DNA of 64,000 nt, taken from assembly GCF_001468225.1 (NCBI RefSeq), contig NZ_LNRU01000001.1:372001-436000 (forward strand). The letters run 5' to 3'. This document shows positions 34,582 through 43,981 of this stretch, in pieces. The position numbers and the translations under genes were made by a program. Each line of letters opens with the position of its first letter. Position 1 is the stretch's first letter. This DNA comes from Sphingopyxis sp. H053. GTDB lineage: Bacteria > Pseudomonadota > Alphaproteobacteria > Sphingomonadales > Sphingomonadaceae. Below the pieces are notes generated by a model. That model worked only from the letters and a program-made list of their open reading frames with translations, was not told where the DNA came from and searched no databases.

Positions 34582-36732
34582 TTATTTCCCTTTCAGGAAT
34601 ACCGGGGGCGTGTAGGCGCCGTTCGTCGCGACGTCCCACACCTCGATGCGCGCCCATTTCCGGCCGCTGAGGTCGACGCGCTTTTCGATCGTGCGCGTGC
34701 CGAACGGCGCCCCGCCGGTCAGGTCGATGCGATCGCGATAGACTTTTTTGCCGTCGCCACTCACGATCTCGGCGAAGGCGGGCGGGAAGGTCCATTCGAT
34801 CTTCGCCCGCACCACGGCATTGCGTCCGAACGCGGCTTCCTCGCCGCTCTTCGCGCCGTCGATCGTGAATTCGGGGATCAGAACTTCGCCGGTGGTGGTG
34901 AAGAAGCGGCCGCCGCGCAGCGCGTCGAGCACGCTCTGCCAGCCGTCCGAATAGCGCGGCAGCGGACCATCGAGCCGGAGATAGTTGATGTTCATATGCG
35001 CATAGAGTTCGCTCTCGTCCGAGAGCTGGAACACGTCGACCTCGCCGGGGGCGAATTTGCGCTCGGACGGTTTCGCCGCCCAGTTGTTCATGTCGTCGAG
35101 CGTGTCGAGCACGCGGGTGCCGAGGCGCGGCAGCGAATAATCCGACGGCATGTTCTTCCACGCGCCGCCGAGGAAGCGGTCGCTCTTGAAGAAGGGGGTG
35201 TCCTTATGCTTGTCGGGGAAGCCATACGAGCCCTTGATCCGCGGGTGCGCGGTCCACATCAGGCCATTCTCGTCCTGCATCAGCTTCAGGACATCCTCCG
35301 GCGAGCCGACATGATAGATTTTGCCGAGCTTCGGATCGGTTTCGACGAAGGGCTGCCCCTCCTTGCGGTCGAGCGTCCAATAGACGGGCTTGGGGAAGAA
35401 GCTGATCCAGTGCCCGCCGAGCTGGACGTTGGGCTCCTCGCCCGGGAGCAGCAGCAGCTTGTCATCCGACAGGCGTTCGGTTTCGGCATGCATTGTCTTG
35501 AGCAGGGTCAGCCGGTCGCCGGCGCGATCGAGCGCCTCGCGGCCGAGGTGAAGCTCGGCGAGATGGACGATCTCGACGTTCATGTCCTTGAAGCGCTTGA
35601 CGAAGGCGGGGGACTCCAGCCCGTCGGGCACGCCGGTCGATTGCTGGAAGCGCGCCGAGTTCAGAAAGGCTTCGGTGTGCTCGACATGATAGTGGCTGGT
35701 GAAGGTGCGGTGCCCGTCGAGCGCCTTGAAGCGGTCGCCGCGGGTATAGGCGAGTGCGGCCTTGGTGACGCTCGCGGCGTCGCCGCTGTCGGGCAGCAGG
35801 AACACGCCCATGTCCTGCGTCGTGCCCGGCGGGGCGTTGACCCACGGGACGTAGCGCCGGTCGCCCTCGAGCGTCTGACGCACGCCGAAGCTCGTGCGAC
35901 CGGCAAGGTTGCGATAGTCGCTGCCGTACCACGCCGAATTGTCGTTGTTGGCGTAATCGAGCGGATAATAGAATTGATGCGGCGGCGGGACCACGCCCAG
36001 CGACCCGCCCGCGGTGCCCTCGGCAACGATCATGCGCGCGCGCACCTTGGGCGAGACCGCGGGTTTGCGCGATGCCTCGCCTTCCTTGCGCACGATCGTG
36101 TCGGACAGATCGGTGAAGGCGATCGCGCGCCACGGCAGCGCCGCCGATGTCGCGGCGCTGAGCCCGGCATCGAAGGTGTAGGCGGTGGCGGGGCGCTGCG
36201 TCGACATCACCATCGCCGCACGCACCAGCCGCGAACCCGGATAGATGGTGAATTGATAGGTGCCCGAGAACGGCCCGGCCGCCGCGCCGCCGACGATCAC
36301 CTTGGTATAGCCGCCCTCCGCGCGCACGCTGATGTCGCTGCGCGCCAGTGTCAGCGGAAAGCTTTCGAACGGCCGCGTGCGCGGATTGTCGAAGAAGACC
36401 GTCCAGCCTTCCTTGAGATCGCGCGTGCCGACGGTGACAACCCCGGCGGGATCGATCCCGCCGAGGATCGGCTTGCCCGCGATCGAGACCGCCTCGATCA
36501 GCGGCTTGCCGGGATCGAGCGACAGGACGAGCTGCGCGCGCTCACCCTCGGCCGAGGGCCAGTCGATCGCCACCGAGCCCTGTGTCCGCGCAACGCGCAC
36601 GTCGCCGGGCAGCGCCTTGCTGGGCGCGTTGAGAACCGTCGCCGGTGCCTGCGCGTGCGCCGCGCCCGCCAAGCCGACAGCGGTTAGCGCGGTTGCCAGC
36701 GCCAGCGCGGTGAAAATCCGTTTCCTGTTCAA
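34582..36732 (-). CDS. Secreted PHP-like (CehA/McbA-type) metallohydrolase candidate
   Basis: 716 aa exported protein of unknown reaction. The signal peptide ends near AAHAQA. Residues 30-330 form a beta-rich part without a recognised domain. From about 341 there is a histidine-rich pattern like a PHP phosphoesterase: H347-x-H349-x2-H352 (SHYHVEH), H390/H395 (HLAELHLG), Glu432-Glu433 with H441 (GEEPN then GGHW), and H496 in TAHPR. That sequence of motifs is seen in CehA/McbA-type PHP metallohydrolases. The start is 42 bases after the TonB receptor stop, so both are probably one transcript; it may remove phosphate or ester groups from the imported glycan. Confidence 0.72.
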   Translation of the reverse strand: MNRKRIFTALALATALTAVGLAGAAHAQAPATVLNAPSKALPGDVRVARTQGSVAIDWPSAEGERAQLVLSLDPGKPLIEAVSIAGKPILGGIDPAGVVTVGTRDLKEGWTVFFDNPRTRPFESFPLTLARSDISVRAEGGYTKVIVGGAAAGPFSGTYQFTIYPGSRLVRAAMVMSTQRPATAYTFDAGLSAATSAALPWRAIAFTDLSDTIVRKEGEASRKPAVSPKVRARMIVAEGTAGGSLGVVPPPHQFYYPLDYANNDNSAWYGSDYRNLAGRTSFGVRQTLEGDRRYVPWVNAPPGTTQDMGVFLLPDSGDAASVTKAALAYTRGDRFKALDGHRTFTSHYHVEHTEAFLNSARFQQSTGVPDGLESPAFVKRFKDMNVEIVHLAELHLGREALDRAGDRLTLLKTMHAETERLSDDKLLLLPGEEPNVQLGGHWISFFPKPVYWTLDRKEGQPFVETDPKLGKIYHVGSPEDVLKLMQDENGLMWTAHPRIKGSYGFPDKHKDTPFFKSDRFLGGAWKNMPSDYSLPRLGTRVLDTLDDMNNWAAKPSERKFAPGEVDVFQLSDESELYAHMNINYLRLDGPLPRYSDGWQSVLDALRGGRFFTTTGEVLIPEFTIDGAKSGEEAAFGRNAVVRAKIEWTFPPAFAEIVSGDGKKVYRDRIDLTGGAPFGTRTIEKRVDLSGRKWARIEVWDVATNGAYTPPVFLKGK

Positions 36733-36774
36733 ACCATCCTCCTGTTTTTCGTCATTCGCGGGGCCGTCATCGGG

Positions 36775-39561
36775 TCAGAAGTTGAAGCGGACGCCGAGCG
36801 AATAGGTCGTGTCGTCGTTCCGCACTTCGCGGACGAAATCCTGGCGCGATTCGAAGTTGCGCGTTTTCTGGCCGGTGATGTTCGTACCGGCGAGGCTGAC
36901 CGTGATATTCGGCGTCACATCGTAATTGAGGCCGAAGTCGAGCCGTCCCGCGGCGCGAATGCCGTTGAGCCCGACGGGGATCGAAACCGGGCGGAGCGAG
37001 AGGCCATTGGTGATGTCGCCATCGAAATATCTGGAGCGATAGGTGTAGATCATCCGCGCCGAGATGCCGTATTTCTCGTAAATCAGGCCGATGTTGTAAT
37101 TATATTTGGAGACGCCGAGCAGCGGCAGACCCTGAAGCCGGTCGCCGGGGGTCGTCACCTCGCTGTCGATGATCGTGAAGTTCCCGATCACGCCCGCGCC
37201 GTCGAGACCTTCGGGAAGGAAATCGAGGAACAGCTGGCCGCCCACCTCGACGCCCTTGATCTTGGCGGACCCCAGGTTGCGGGGGGTCGAGATCACATAT
37301 TGCAGGCCGTCGATCGTCCGCACTTCGGTCCCGTTGATGATGCGGTCGGTGATGTCGCGATAGAAGCCGACCACCGAAACATAATTGCTGCGGCCGAAAT
37401 AATATTCGAGCGACGCATCGAAGCTGTCAGCCTTTTGCGGCCGGAGGTCGGGATTGCCGCCCGATCCGGAGTTCTGGATCGTGCTGACGTAGGAGACGAC
37501 ATAGCTGAGCCCGGGGTTGAGCTGGCCGAAGCTGGGCCGCGAAAGCGTCTTCGAATAGTTGAAGCGTGCCTGAAGGCCGTCGCCGAACTGGACGCGCGCG
37601 CTGGCGTTGGGCAAGAGGTCGGTGTCGCTGGTCGAGCGCTGAACCAGCACGACGCGCGAGGTGCTCGTTGCCGGATCGGTCACGCGGCCCGAGCCCGCAA
37701 TGTTTCGGTCGGTGCGGGTCAAGCGGGCGCCGACCATGCCGTCGACCGAGATCGCATCGGTCAGCGAGAATTCATACCCCGCCTGCAGGAAGCCGGCATA
37801 GCTTTTCTCCTGCGCATCATAGTCGCGCGTCGGATCGAAAGCCGGGGTGTCGGGCGAGATCCGGTACAGCGTCCTGAGCTGCCGCTTGATCGATTCCTGC
37901 GTCAGATACCGGGGGTCGATCTGCAGGAAGGATGCGCCGTCGTTCATCTGCGGCACCCCGGGGGCCTGCGACAATATGTCGGAGGGGAGGCCGGCGGCGG
38001 TGAGCGGCGTCACGAACGAACCGCCGGGTGCGGGTGGGCCGCCGAGATATTGCTCGAACCCGGCCTTGCGCCGCGCGACGCGAACGCCAGCCTGGACATA
38101 GTCGAGCAACCCGGCGTCGAAGTCGTATTTGGCGTCGCTCATCACCGACCATAACGTGCCGCGGCTGCGGTTGATGTCTTCGGTCATGCCGTTGGCGAAC
38201 GCGAGGCCGGCGGGGTCGTTCATCGGGTTGCCCGGCATCGTTGCCTGCACCTCGTGATTGTTATCGCGGACCTGAACCAGCTCGGCGATGCGCTTGCCGA
38301 TATCGACGCGAAAGCTGTTGTTTCTGTTGGTCGAGGATTCATAGGAGATATCGGTATTCCAGCTGAGCGCGCCGATTTCCTTGTTGAAGCCGGTGGCGAT
38401 CACATAGATGTCGGTGCGCGCCTTGTTGGCGACGGTCGCGGTGTAATATTCGAGGTTGCGTGCGGTATAGCCGGTGGCGTTGCACAGCTCGCGGATCGTG
38501 CCGGTGCCCGTCGGATTGGTCGGGCTCCGCACGTTGCCCGAATAATAGCCGTCGGGACCGACTGCGAAATCCTCGCAGGTGTCGCCCGCGGTCGCCTCGA
38601 ACGACGTTCCGGTGAAGGCACGGAAGGTCGGGCGCGCCTGATAGACGTTGCCGCGAAAGCCCGCGAACAGGCCCTCGACATAGATTTTGGTATCGGTATC
38701 GGGCGCCCATTCGAGCGAGAAATTGCCCTGCGGGCGCTCATATTTGCCAAACTCGATTGCGGCGGCGAAGCCGGTCGGCGCGTGCAGGTTCGGGGGCGAA
38801 CCGGCGGGGCCGGCGCTGGTGGCGCGCGTCCAGTCGTTCCACGCGACCGGCCGGGCATATTTGTTGCGCTGGTACGAGATGCTGGCCATCGCCGCGATCT
38901 CGCCTTCCCCCGCGTCCCAGCGGTTGGCGACGAGCAGGCTCAGCGCCGGATTGAGCGTATTCTTCGAACCGGCTTCCTGCAGATAGGTCGCGCGCGCGCT
39001 GCCCGCGATCGTCAGTTCCTTGAAGTCGAGCGCGCGGCGCAGGCGCATGTTGACGCCGCCCGCCACGCCGCCTTCGAGCCGCTCGGCTGAGTTGGACTTG
39101 TAGACATCGACCCCCGCAAGCGCTTCGGCCGGCAGATCCTGGAACGAGAAGCCGCGGCCGACCCCGGTGAAAATCTCGCGTCCGTTGAGCGTGGTGATGA
39201 TGTCGTCGAGGCCGCGGATGCGCGCGCCGACGATCTCGTTATTGCCGCCGACGACGACCTGCACGCCGGGAACGCGCTGGAGCGCCGACGCCGTGGTCAT
39301 GTCGGGAAGCTTGCCGATATCCTCGGCGACGATCGAGTCGACCACCGCGGTCGACTCGCGCTTGATTTCGGCGGCGCGAGCAAGGCTCTGGCGGATGCCG
39401 GTGACGACGATGGCGTCCCCGTCCTGAACATCGCTTGCCGCCGGATCCACGGCCGCCTGATTTGCGGATGGTTCGGCGGCCGGCGCGGTCTGCGCCTTTG
39501 CCATATGAGCGCCGCTGGCGAGCGCGATCAACGCCACGGAAGCGCGAAGACTGATCTTCAA
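36775..39561 (-). CDS. TonB-dependent receptor, carbohydrate type
   Basis: 928 aa outer-membrane receptor with signal peptide (cut near HMAKAQ), TonB box (DAIVVTGIRQSLARA), plug (EDIGKLPDMTTASALQRVPGVQ; then IRGLDDIITTLNGREIF) and a C-terminal barrel strand ending in VRFNF. The SLARAAEIKRES and DIGKLPD segments are typical of sphingomonad/Caulobacter oligosaccharide receptors. It lacks an STN domain, so control is likely by the divergent-type GntR gene located directly upstream on the same strand. Two ATCATATAA motifs precede it. It is transcribed with the PHP-like secreted protein. Confidence 0.93.
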   Translation of the reverse strand: MKISLRASVALIALASGAHMAKAQTAPAAEPSANQAAVDPAASDVQDGDAIVVTGIRQSLARAAEIKRESTAVVDSIVAEDIGKLPDMTTASALQRVPGVQVVVGGNNEIVGARIRGLDDIITTLNGREIFTGVGRGFSFQDLPAEALAGVDVYKSNSAERLEGGVAGGVNMRLRRALDFKELTIAGSARATYLQEAGSKNTLNPALSLLVANRWDAGEGEIAAMASISYQRNKYARPVAWNDWTRATSAGPAGSPPNLHAPTGFAAAIEFGKYERPQGNFSLEWAPDTDTKIYVEGLFAGFRGNVYQARPTFRAFTGTSFEATAGDTCEDFAVGPDGYYSGNVRSPTNPTGTGTIRELCNATGYTARNLEYYTATVANKARTDIYVIATGFNKEIGALSWNTDISYESSTNRNNSFRVDIGKRIAELVQVRDNNHEVQATMPGNPMNDPAGLAFANGMTEDINRSRGTLWSVMSDAKYDFDAGLLDYVQAGVRVARRKAGFEQYLGGPPAPGGSFVTPLTAAGLPSDILSQAPGVPQMNDGASFLQIDPRYLTQESIKRQLRTLYRISPDTPAFDPTRDYDAQEKSYAGFLQAGYEFSLTDAISVDGMVGARLTRTDRNIAGSGRVTDPATSTSRVVLVQRSTSDTDLLPNASARVQFGDGLQARFNYSKTLSRPSFGQLNPGLSYVVSYVSTIQNSGSGGNPDLRPQKADSFDASLEYYFGRSNYVSVVGFYRDITDRIINGTEVRTIDGLQYVISTPRNLGSAKIKGVEVGGQLFLDFLPEGLDGAGVIGNFTIIDSEVTTPGDRLQGLPLLGVSKYNYNIGLIYEKYGISARMIYTYRSRYFDGDITNGLSLRPVSIPVGLNGIRAAGRLDFGLNYDVTPNITVSLAGTNITGQKTRNFESRQDFVREVRNDDTTYSLGVRFNF

Positions 39562-39581
39562 TGGAACTCTCCCTGTAAGAC

Positions 39582-39612
39582 ATCATATAAGTTAAGCGGA
39601 TTGATCATATAA
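39582..39612. promoter_or_regulatory. Paired ATCATATAA motifs before the TonB receptor
   Basis: ATCATATAA occurs at 39582-39590 and again at 39604-39612, exactly 22 bases apart (two helical turns), just upstream of the receptor start at 39561. A reverse-complement copy with one change (TTATATGAC) lies at 40509-40517 before the gntR-like gene. These are candidate operators for that regulator. Confidence 0.55.
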
Positions 39613-39671
39613 TTCTGTCGGACGTAATACGGTGCCTGAGTTGGCCTTCAGGTCATTGCTGTTGGTGTGGT

Positions 39672-40493
39672 TCAGCCCGTCGGGCTGTGGGAGGACATAA
39701 AGTCTTGCAGATCGCGGTGCCGTTTGAGGCTGCTGCTCATGTGGCTCCGCGCCGCCACCCGTGCGGCGTCGGGATCGCGGCGGATGATGGCGTCAAGGAT
39801 CGCCTCATGCTCTTCGCTGATCACCGCCTTGTACCGCGCGCCGACATAGCTTTGCCCCTGGCGCAGATAGAGCGAACGCGGCGGGACGAGGCGGACGCCG
39901 AGAAAATCGATCAGCTTGGCGTAATAGGTGTTCTTGCTGGCCCGCGCGATGACATTGTGGAACTCGACATCGGCCTTGACCGAATCGTCGAGGCCGATCG
40001 CCGCTTCGCCAAGGATCTTGAGCTGCTGGCGCATGCTCATCACATCGACCTCGCTGCGCCGTTCGGCGGCCAGCGCGGCCATCTCGGTTTCGACGCTGAG
40101 CCGCAGCTCGAGCAACTGGATCACGTCGCTGAGATTTTCGACCTCTTCGCGGGTGATCTGGAATGCCTGATAGCGCGCGGTCTCGCTGACGAAGAGACCT
40201 TTGCCCTGGCGGGCCTCGACCAATCCCGCGGCGGCGAGGCGGGCGACCGCTTCGCGGACCACCGTTCGGCTCACGCCCAGCACATCGACGAATTCCGCCT
40301 CGGTAGGAAGCTGCGAGCCGGGCCAGTGTGCGCCGGACAGGATGCTTGCGCGGATATGTTCGCACGCGGCGTCGACCAGCGACGGCCGCCGCTTGCGAAG
40401 CGCCAACCGCTCGTCGTGCACAGCGTCGGTTCCGCCCTGCCTCACGCGCCCATTCTCCCGCCGCCAGCGCTTGATGCGCCATACCCGACTCAC
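39672..40493 (-). CDS. GntR/FadR-family transcriptional regulator
   Basis: About 273 aa. A winged helix (GSQLPTEAEFVDVLGVSRTV, then REAVARLAAAGLVEARQGKGLF) is followed by a FadR-type all-helical FCD ligand domain (ADVEFHNVIARASKNTYYAKL, EEHEAILDAIIRRDPDAARVAARSHM) with the His and Asp/Glu metal-site pattern of regulators that bind sugar acids. The first 30 residues look unstructured, so the true start may be internal. It lies upstream of the TonB receptor gene in the same direction, and related TCATATAA motifs sit before both genes. It probably represses the uronate locus until a hexuronate or its derivative binds. Confidence 0.88.
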   Translation of the reverse strand: MSRVWRIKRWRRENGRVRQGGTDAVHDERLALRKRRPSLVDAACEHIRASILSGAHWPGSQLPTEAEFVDVLGVSRTVVREAVARLAAAGLVEARQGKGLFVSETARYQAFQITREEVENLSDVIQLLELRLSVETEMAALAAERRSEVDVMSMRQQLKILGEAAIGLDDSVKADVEFHNVIARASKNTYYAKLIDFLGVRLVPPRSLYLRQGQSYVGARYKAVISEEHEAILDAIIRRDPDAARVAARSHMSSSLKRHRDLQDFMSSHSPTG

Positions 40494-40780
40494 ATTACCA
40501 GTTATAAGTTATATGACAACTTAAATAATTTCATTTCATTTTAGAAAGATGTTCGAGACGTGCAAGGCCAAGCGCGTGCGGCTTTTCACCGAGTTCATAT
40601 CCCGAAGGCTCGCTGCCTACGCACCGCTTCTCGCGGGATTGCCCGTATCGTGCGACTGAGGCGGGGAGGTCACCTGCATATTTGCAGAGGCCAAGCACCT
40701 CCCAGTGGACATCGGATCGGTCGATCCTCGATAGACCGGGCATTATATCATCGGCGATGTCGCCGTGCGGGACGCGTCGC
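40494..40780. other. Intergenic region upstream of gntR
   Basis: Holds the AT-rich gntR promoter area (about 40500-40550, including TTATATGAC at 40509-40517). The remaining 230 bases contain only short frames with no recognisable protein, and no clear hairpin. Confidence 0.5.
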
Positions 40781-41274
40781 TCAGTTCCAGTCGCGCGCGA
40801 GGAAACGCGCTTTCGCGCCGCCGAGGACGCCGATGGCACGGTCGATGTTGCGCTGCCGTGCCGCGTCCGATTTCAGATTGGCGAGGTAACGCAGGATTTC
40901 CTTCTGGAGACTCGGCTGGAGGCCGTCCCATCTGGCCTTGGCCCCGGCGTCTTCATCAAGGCGCGCCGCGAATTCGGGGAGCATCTCGTCTTGCGGGCCG
41001 CTGCGATAGGCGGGGTCGAAGGCAAGCGACACGTCGACCGTGTCGCCGACATCGGCGCCCGACGCCTTGCGAACGACGCCGTCGAGATAGAGGTAAAAGC
41101 TCCCGTCGCCCGCCGGCATCATGTTAACCCGCCATGCCGGGTCGGGCTGGCCGTTCACCTGGACGAGGACGGGCAGGGGCTTTTCCAGCCGGCGTTGATC
41201 CGCCGCGCCCGCGCGGCGCTGACGAGCACATAGGGATTGATCCCTTTGCGTTCGATCTTCGCCCTGAACTCCAT
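40781..41274 (-). pseudogene. DUF1905/OmdA (YdeI) family gene with a frameshift
   Basis: ATG at 41274 begins a DUF1905 reading frame (MEFRAKIERKGINPYVLVSAA, then INAGWK) that breaks at the A-run corresponding to plus-strand T4 at 41181-41184. The rest continues one frame over as KPLPVLVQVNGQP, LMPAGDGSFYLYLDGVVRKASGADVGDTVDV and the C-terminal OmdA helices ending in LARDWN. Adding a single A to the run would restore one intact protein of about 164 aa. So this is either a recent inactivating one-base deletion or a homopolymer sequencing error. The start lies 12 bases after the MFS gene stop. Family role: poorly defined, linked to bacteriocin/OmpD-associated phenotypes. Confidence 0.8.
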
Positions 41275-41286
41275 GCGGTGCGCGGG

Positions 41287-42615
41287 TTAGCCGATCGTGC
41301 TGGCGAGTTCGCGGTTGAGCCAGAGTGCGACGAGCGTCCCGATCGCGCCCGAGAGCAGATAGGCGCCCGCGGCGATCAGCCCGAACTGGCTGGAGAGCCA
41401 GAGCGCAACCATCGGCGCGAAACCGGCGCCGAACAGCCAGGCGAGGTCGGAGGTGAAGGCCGAGCCGGTGTAGCGGTGGCGCGGCTGGAAGTTCGACGAG
41501 AGTGCGCCCGACGACTGGCCGAAGGAGAGGCCGAGCAGCGCGAAGCCGAGGATCATGAAGGTCGCTTCGCCGATTTCGCCGGCGTCGAGCAGCTGCGGCG
41601 CGAAGCCGCTGAACGCCGCGATGGCGGCGGCGGTGGCCGCGAGCAGCGTGCGGCGGCCGAAGCGGTCGGCGAGCGCGCCCGAGGCGATGATCGTCCCGAT
41701 GCCGACGACCGCGGCGATCGCCTCGATCATCAGGAATCGGACCGGGCTTTCGTCGGTGAACAGGAACACCCAAGACAGCGGATAGACGGTGACCATGTGG
41801 AACATCGCGAAGCTGGCGAGCGGCGCGAAGGTGCCGATGACGATCGTCTTCCATTCCGACCGCACCGTTTCGAGAAGCGGCGCCGGCTGGAGCGCGCGGT
41901 TCTCGAACAATTCGGCATATTCGGGGGTCACGACGATGCGCAGCCGCGCGAAGAGCGCGACGACGTTGATCGCGAAGGCGACGAAGAAGGGATAGCGCCA
42001 GCCCCACGCCAGGAAATCCTCGGCGGGCAGCGCCGCGATCAGGAACATGAAGAGCAGGCTGGCGACGATCAGGCCGAGCGGCGCGCCGAGCTGCGGGATC
42101 ATCGCGTACCAGCCGCGCTTGTTCTCGGGCGCGTTGAGCGCGAGCAGCGAGGCGAGGCCGTCCCACGAACCGCCGAGCGCGACGCCCTGACCCATGCGGA
42201 ACAGCGCGAGCAACAGCGCGGCGCCGATGCCGACCGATTCATAGCTGGGGACGAAGGCGATCGCCGCGGTCGAGCCGCCGAGCAGGAAGAGCGCGATGGT
42301 GAGCTTGGCGCCGCGGCCATAGGCGCGGTCGATCGCGGTGAAGATGATCGTGCCGACCGGGCGCGCGACGAAGGCGAGCGCGAAGATCGCGAACGACCAG
42401 AGCGTGCCCGTCAGCGGGTCGAGGTGCGGAAAGACGAGCTTCGGGAACACCAGCACCGACGCGATCGCATAAACGAAGAAGTCGAAGAATTCGGAGGTGC
42501 GGCCGATGATGACGCCGATCGCGATCTCGGCGGGGTCGATGCGGTGGCCGCCGTCTTCGTGGAGGGCGCGGGCGTCGCGTTCGACCTCGGTGGTGGGCAC
42601 GGTATCGGCAGCCAT
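41287..42615 (-). CDS. MFS transporter, metabolite:H+ symporter (MHS) type
   Basis: 442 aa, twelve-helix transporter. The N-terminal EIAIGVIIGRTSEFFDFFVYA and the loop GTIIFTAIDRAYGRGAKL, plus FRMGQGVALGGSWDG and SGALADRFGRRTLLA, match the MHS group (ShiA/ProP-like), which imports organic acids or osmolytes with protons. The substrate is not evident. The nearest neighbour is the frameshifted DUF1905 gene downstream; the divergent cyo operon begins 169 bases away. Confidence 0.88.
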   Translation of the reverse strand: MAADTVPTTEVERDARALHEDGGHRIDPAEIAIGVIIGRTSEFFDFFVYAIASVLVFPKLVFPHLDPLTGTLWSFAIFALAFVARPVGTIIFTAIDRAYGRGAKLTIALFLLGGSTAAIAFVPSYESVGIGAALLLALFRMGQGVALGGSWDGLASLLALNAPENKRGWYAMIPQLGAPLGLIVASLLFMFLIAALPAEDFLAWGWRYPFFVAFAINVVALFARLRIVVTPEYAELFENRALQPAPLLETVRSEWKTIVIGTFAPLASFAMFHMVTVYPLSWVFLFTDESPVRFLMIEAIAAVVGIGTIIASGALADRFGRRTLLAATAAAIAAFSGFAPQLLDAGEIGEATFMILGFALLGLSFGQSSGALSSNFQPRHRYTGSAFTSDLAWLFGAGFAPMVALWLSSQFGLIAAGAYLLSGAIGTLVALWLNRELASTIG

Positions 42616-42734
42616 GGTAACAATCCTTGAGCTGGCGCCCTCCGCAGGACAGGATGCGGCGGCACGAGTCGGTCATAGGGCAAAATTACCCCGAATGAAA
42701 ATGCCCCTGCGCGATCATGAGCGGTCGCGGGATT

Positions 42735-42747
42735 GGACAAAATGTCC
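42735..42747. promoter_or_regulatory. GGACA-N3-TGTCC dyad before cyoA
   Basis: The inverted repeat GGACA-AAA-TGTCC lies 37 bases upstream of the cyoA start, where a promoter-proximal operator would sit. A GGAGG follows at 42766-42770, with a rather long 14-base spacing to the ATG. Confidence 0.5.
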
Positions 42748-42784
42748 TATGTGCAGTGCAACAAAGGAGGCCTAGGCGCGCATC

Positions 42785-43966
42785 ATGCCAAGCAATCTCC
42801 CCCGTTTTCCCGCCCGATTGCGGCTCTTGCCGCTGCTCGCCGCGCTGCCTTTGTTGTCGGGCTGCGGGCTGGTCGTGCTCGATCCCGCCGGCGACGTCGC
42901 GCGCCAGCAGGGCGATCTGATCGTCCTGTCGACCGTGCTGATGCTGCTGATCATCGTGCCGGTGATGGCGCTGACGATTTTCTTCGCGTGGAAGTATCGC
43001 GCGTCGAACAAGGAGGCGACGTACAAGCCCGACTGGGACCATTCGACGCAGCTCGAGCTGGTCATCTGGTCGGCGCCGCTCCTGATCATCATCTGCCTCG
43101 GCGCGGTGACGTGGGTCGCGACGCACCTGCTCGATCCGTACCGCCCGCTCGCGCGGACGGCGCCGGGCAAGCCCGTCGCGGCGGAGGTGAAGCCGCTCGA
43201 CGTGCAGGTCGTCGCGCTCGACTGGAAATGGCTGTTCATCTACCCCGAACAGGGCGTCGCGACGGTGAACGAGCTGGCACTGCCGGTCGACCGGCCGATC
43301 CGGTTCCGCATCTCCTCCTCGTCGGTGATGAACAGCTTTTACGTGCCCGCGCTCGCGGGGCAGATTTACGCGATGCCGGGCATGGAAACCAAGCTGCACG
43401 GCGTTTTCGACAAGACCGGCGAGTTTGAGGGCTTTTCGGCCAATTATTCGGGCTGGGGCTTTTCGAACATGCGCTTCGCGGTGAAGAGCCTGCCCGCGGG
43501 CGAGTTCGACAAATGGGTCGCGACCGCCAAGGCTTCGGCCGAAGGCGATCTCAGCCGCGATACCTATTTGAAGCTCGAAAAGCCGACGCACAAGGAGCCC
43601 GTCCGCCGCTTCGCCGCGAGCGATCCGCAATTGTTCGACGCGGTCGTCAACATGTGCGTTGAGCCCGGCAAGATGTGCATGCACGACATGATGTCGCTCG
43701 ACGCCGCGGGCGGCGCGGGCATCGCGGGTATCGGCAATGTCCGGCAGGTCACCTATGACAAGTTCGCCGCGCGCGGTACGGTCGACGCCGCACGCTGGAG
43801 CATGCGTTATGTCGCGGCCGCTTGCAGCTCGCCGGTGATGTCGAACGACCGCCCCGACGCGAAGCCGGTCGCACCGGCGATGCTGAAAGGCGAGGGGCTT
43901 CCCCATCCTTCCAAGCCCGAACGCACCGCGCTGCGCGCGCCCGCCGCCGACCGCCCGCTGTCCTGA
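42785..43966 (+). CDS. cyoA: Cytochrome bo-type ubiquinol oxidase subunit II
   Basis: 393 aa lipoprotein subunit of the proton-pumping quinol oxidase. The lipobox LLSGC puts the lipidated Cys at residue 27. Two membrane helices follow (about 45-68 and 88-110), then a periplasmic cupredoxin domain. That domain keeps the fold (MNSFYVPALAGQIYAMPGM) but lacks the Cys/His ligands of the CuA centre (the corresponding loop reads FSANYSGWGFSNMRF), so it takes electrons from quinol, not cytochrome c. The C terminus is longer than in E. coli. No in-frame start lies upstream before a stop at 42773. Confidence 0.95.
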   Translation: MPSNLPRFPARLRLLPLLAALPLLSGCGLVVLDPAGDVARQQGDLIVLSTVLMLLIIVPVMALTIFFAWKYRASNKEATYKPDWDHSTQLELVIWSAPLLIIICLGAVTWVATHLLDPYRPLARTAPGKPVAAEVKPLDVQVVALDWKWLFIYPEQGVATVNELALPVDRPIRFRISSSSVMNSFYVPALAGQIYAMPGMETKLHGVFDKTGEFEGFSANYSGWGFSNMRFAVKSLPAGEFDKWVATAKASAEGDLSRDTYLKLEKPTHKEPVRRFAASDPQLFDAVVNMCVEPGKMCMHDMMSLDAAGGAGIAGIGNVRQVTYDKFAARGTVDAARWSMRYVAAACSSPVMSNDRPDAKPVAPAMLKGEGLPHPSKPERTALRAPAADRPLS

Positions 43967-43981
43967 ACGAGCCGAGATCCC

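Noticed and set aside
40531..40839. Small frame of 102 codons between gntR and the DUF1905 gene
   Set aside because: It partly overlaps the DUF1905 coding part, has no domain and no ribosome site.
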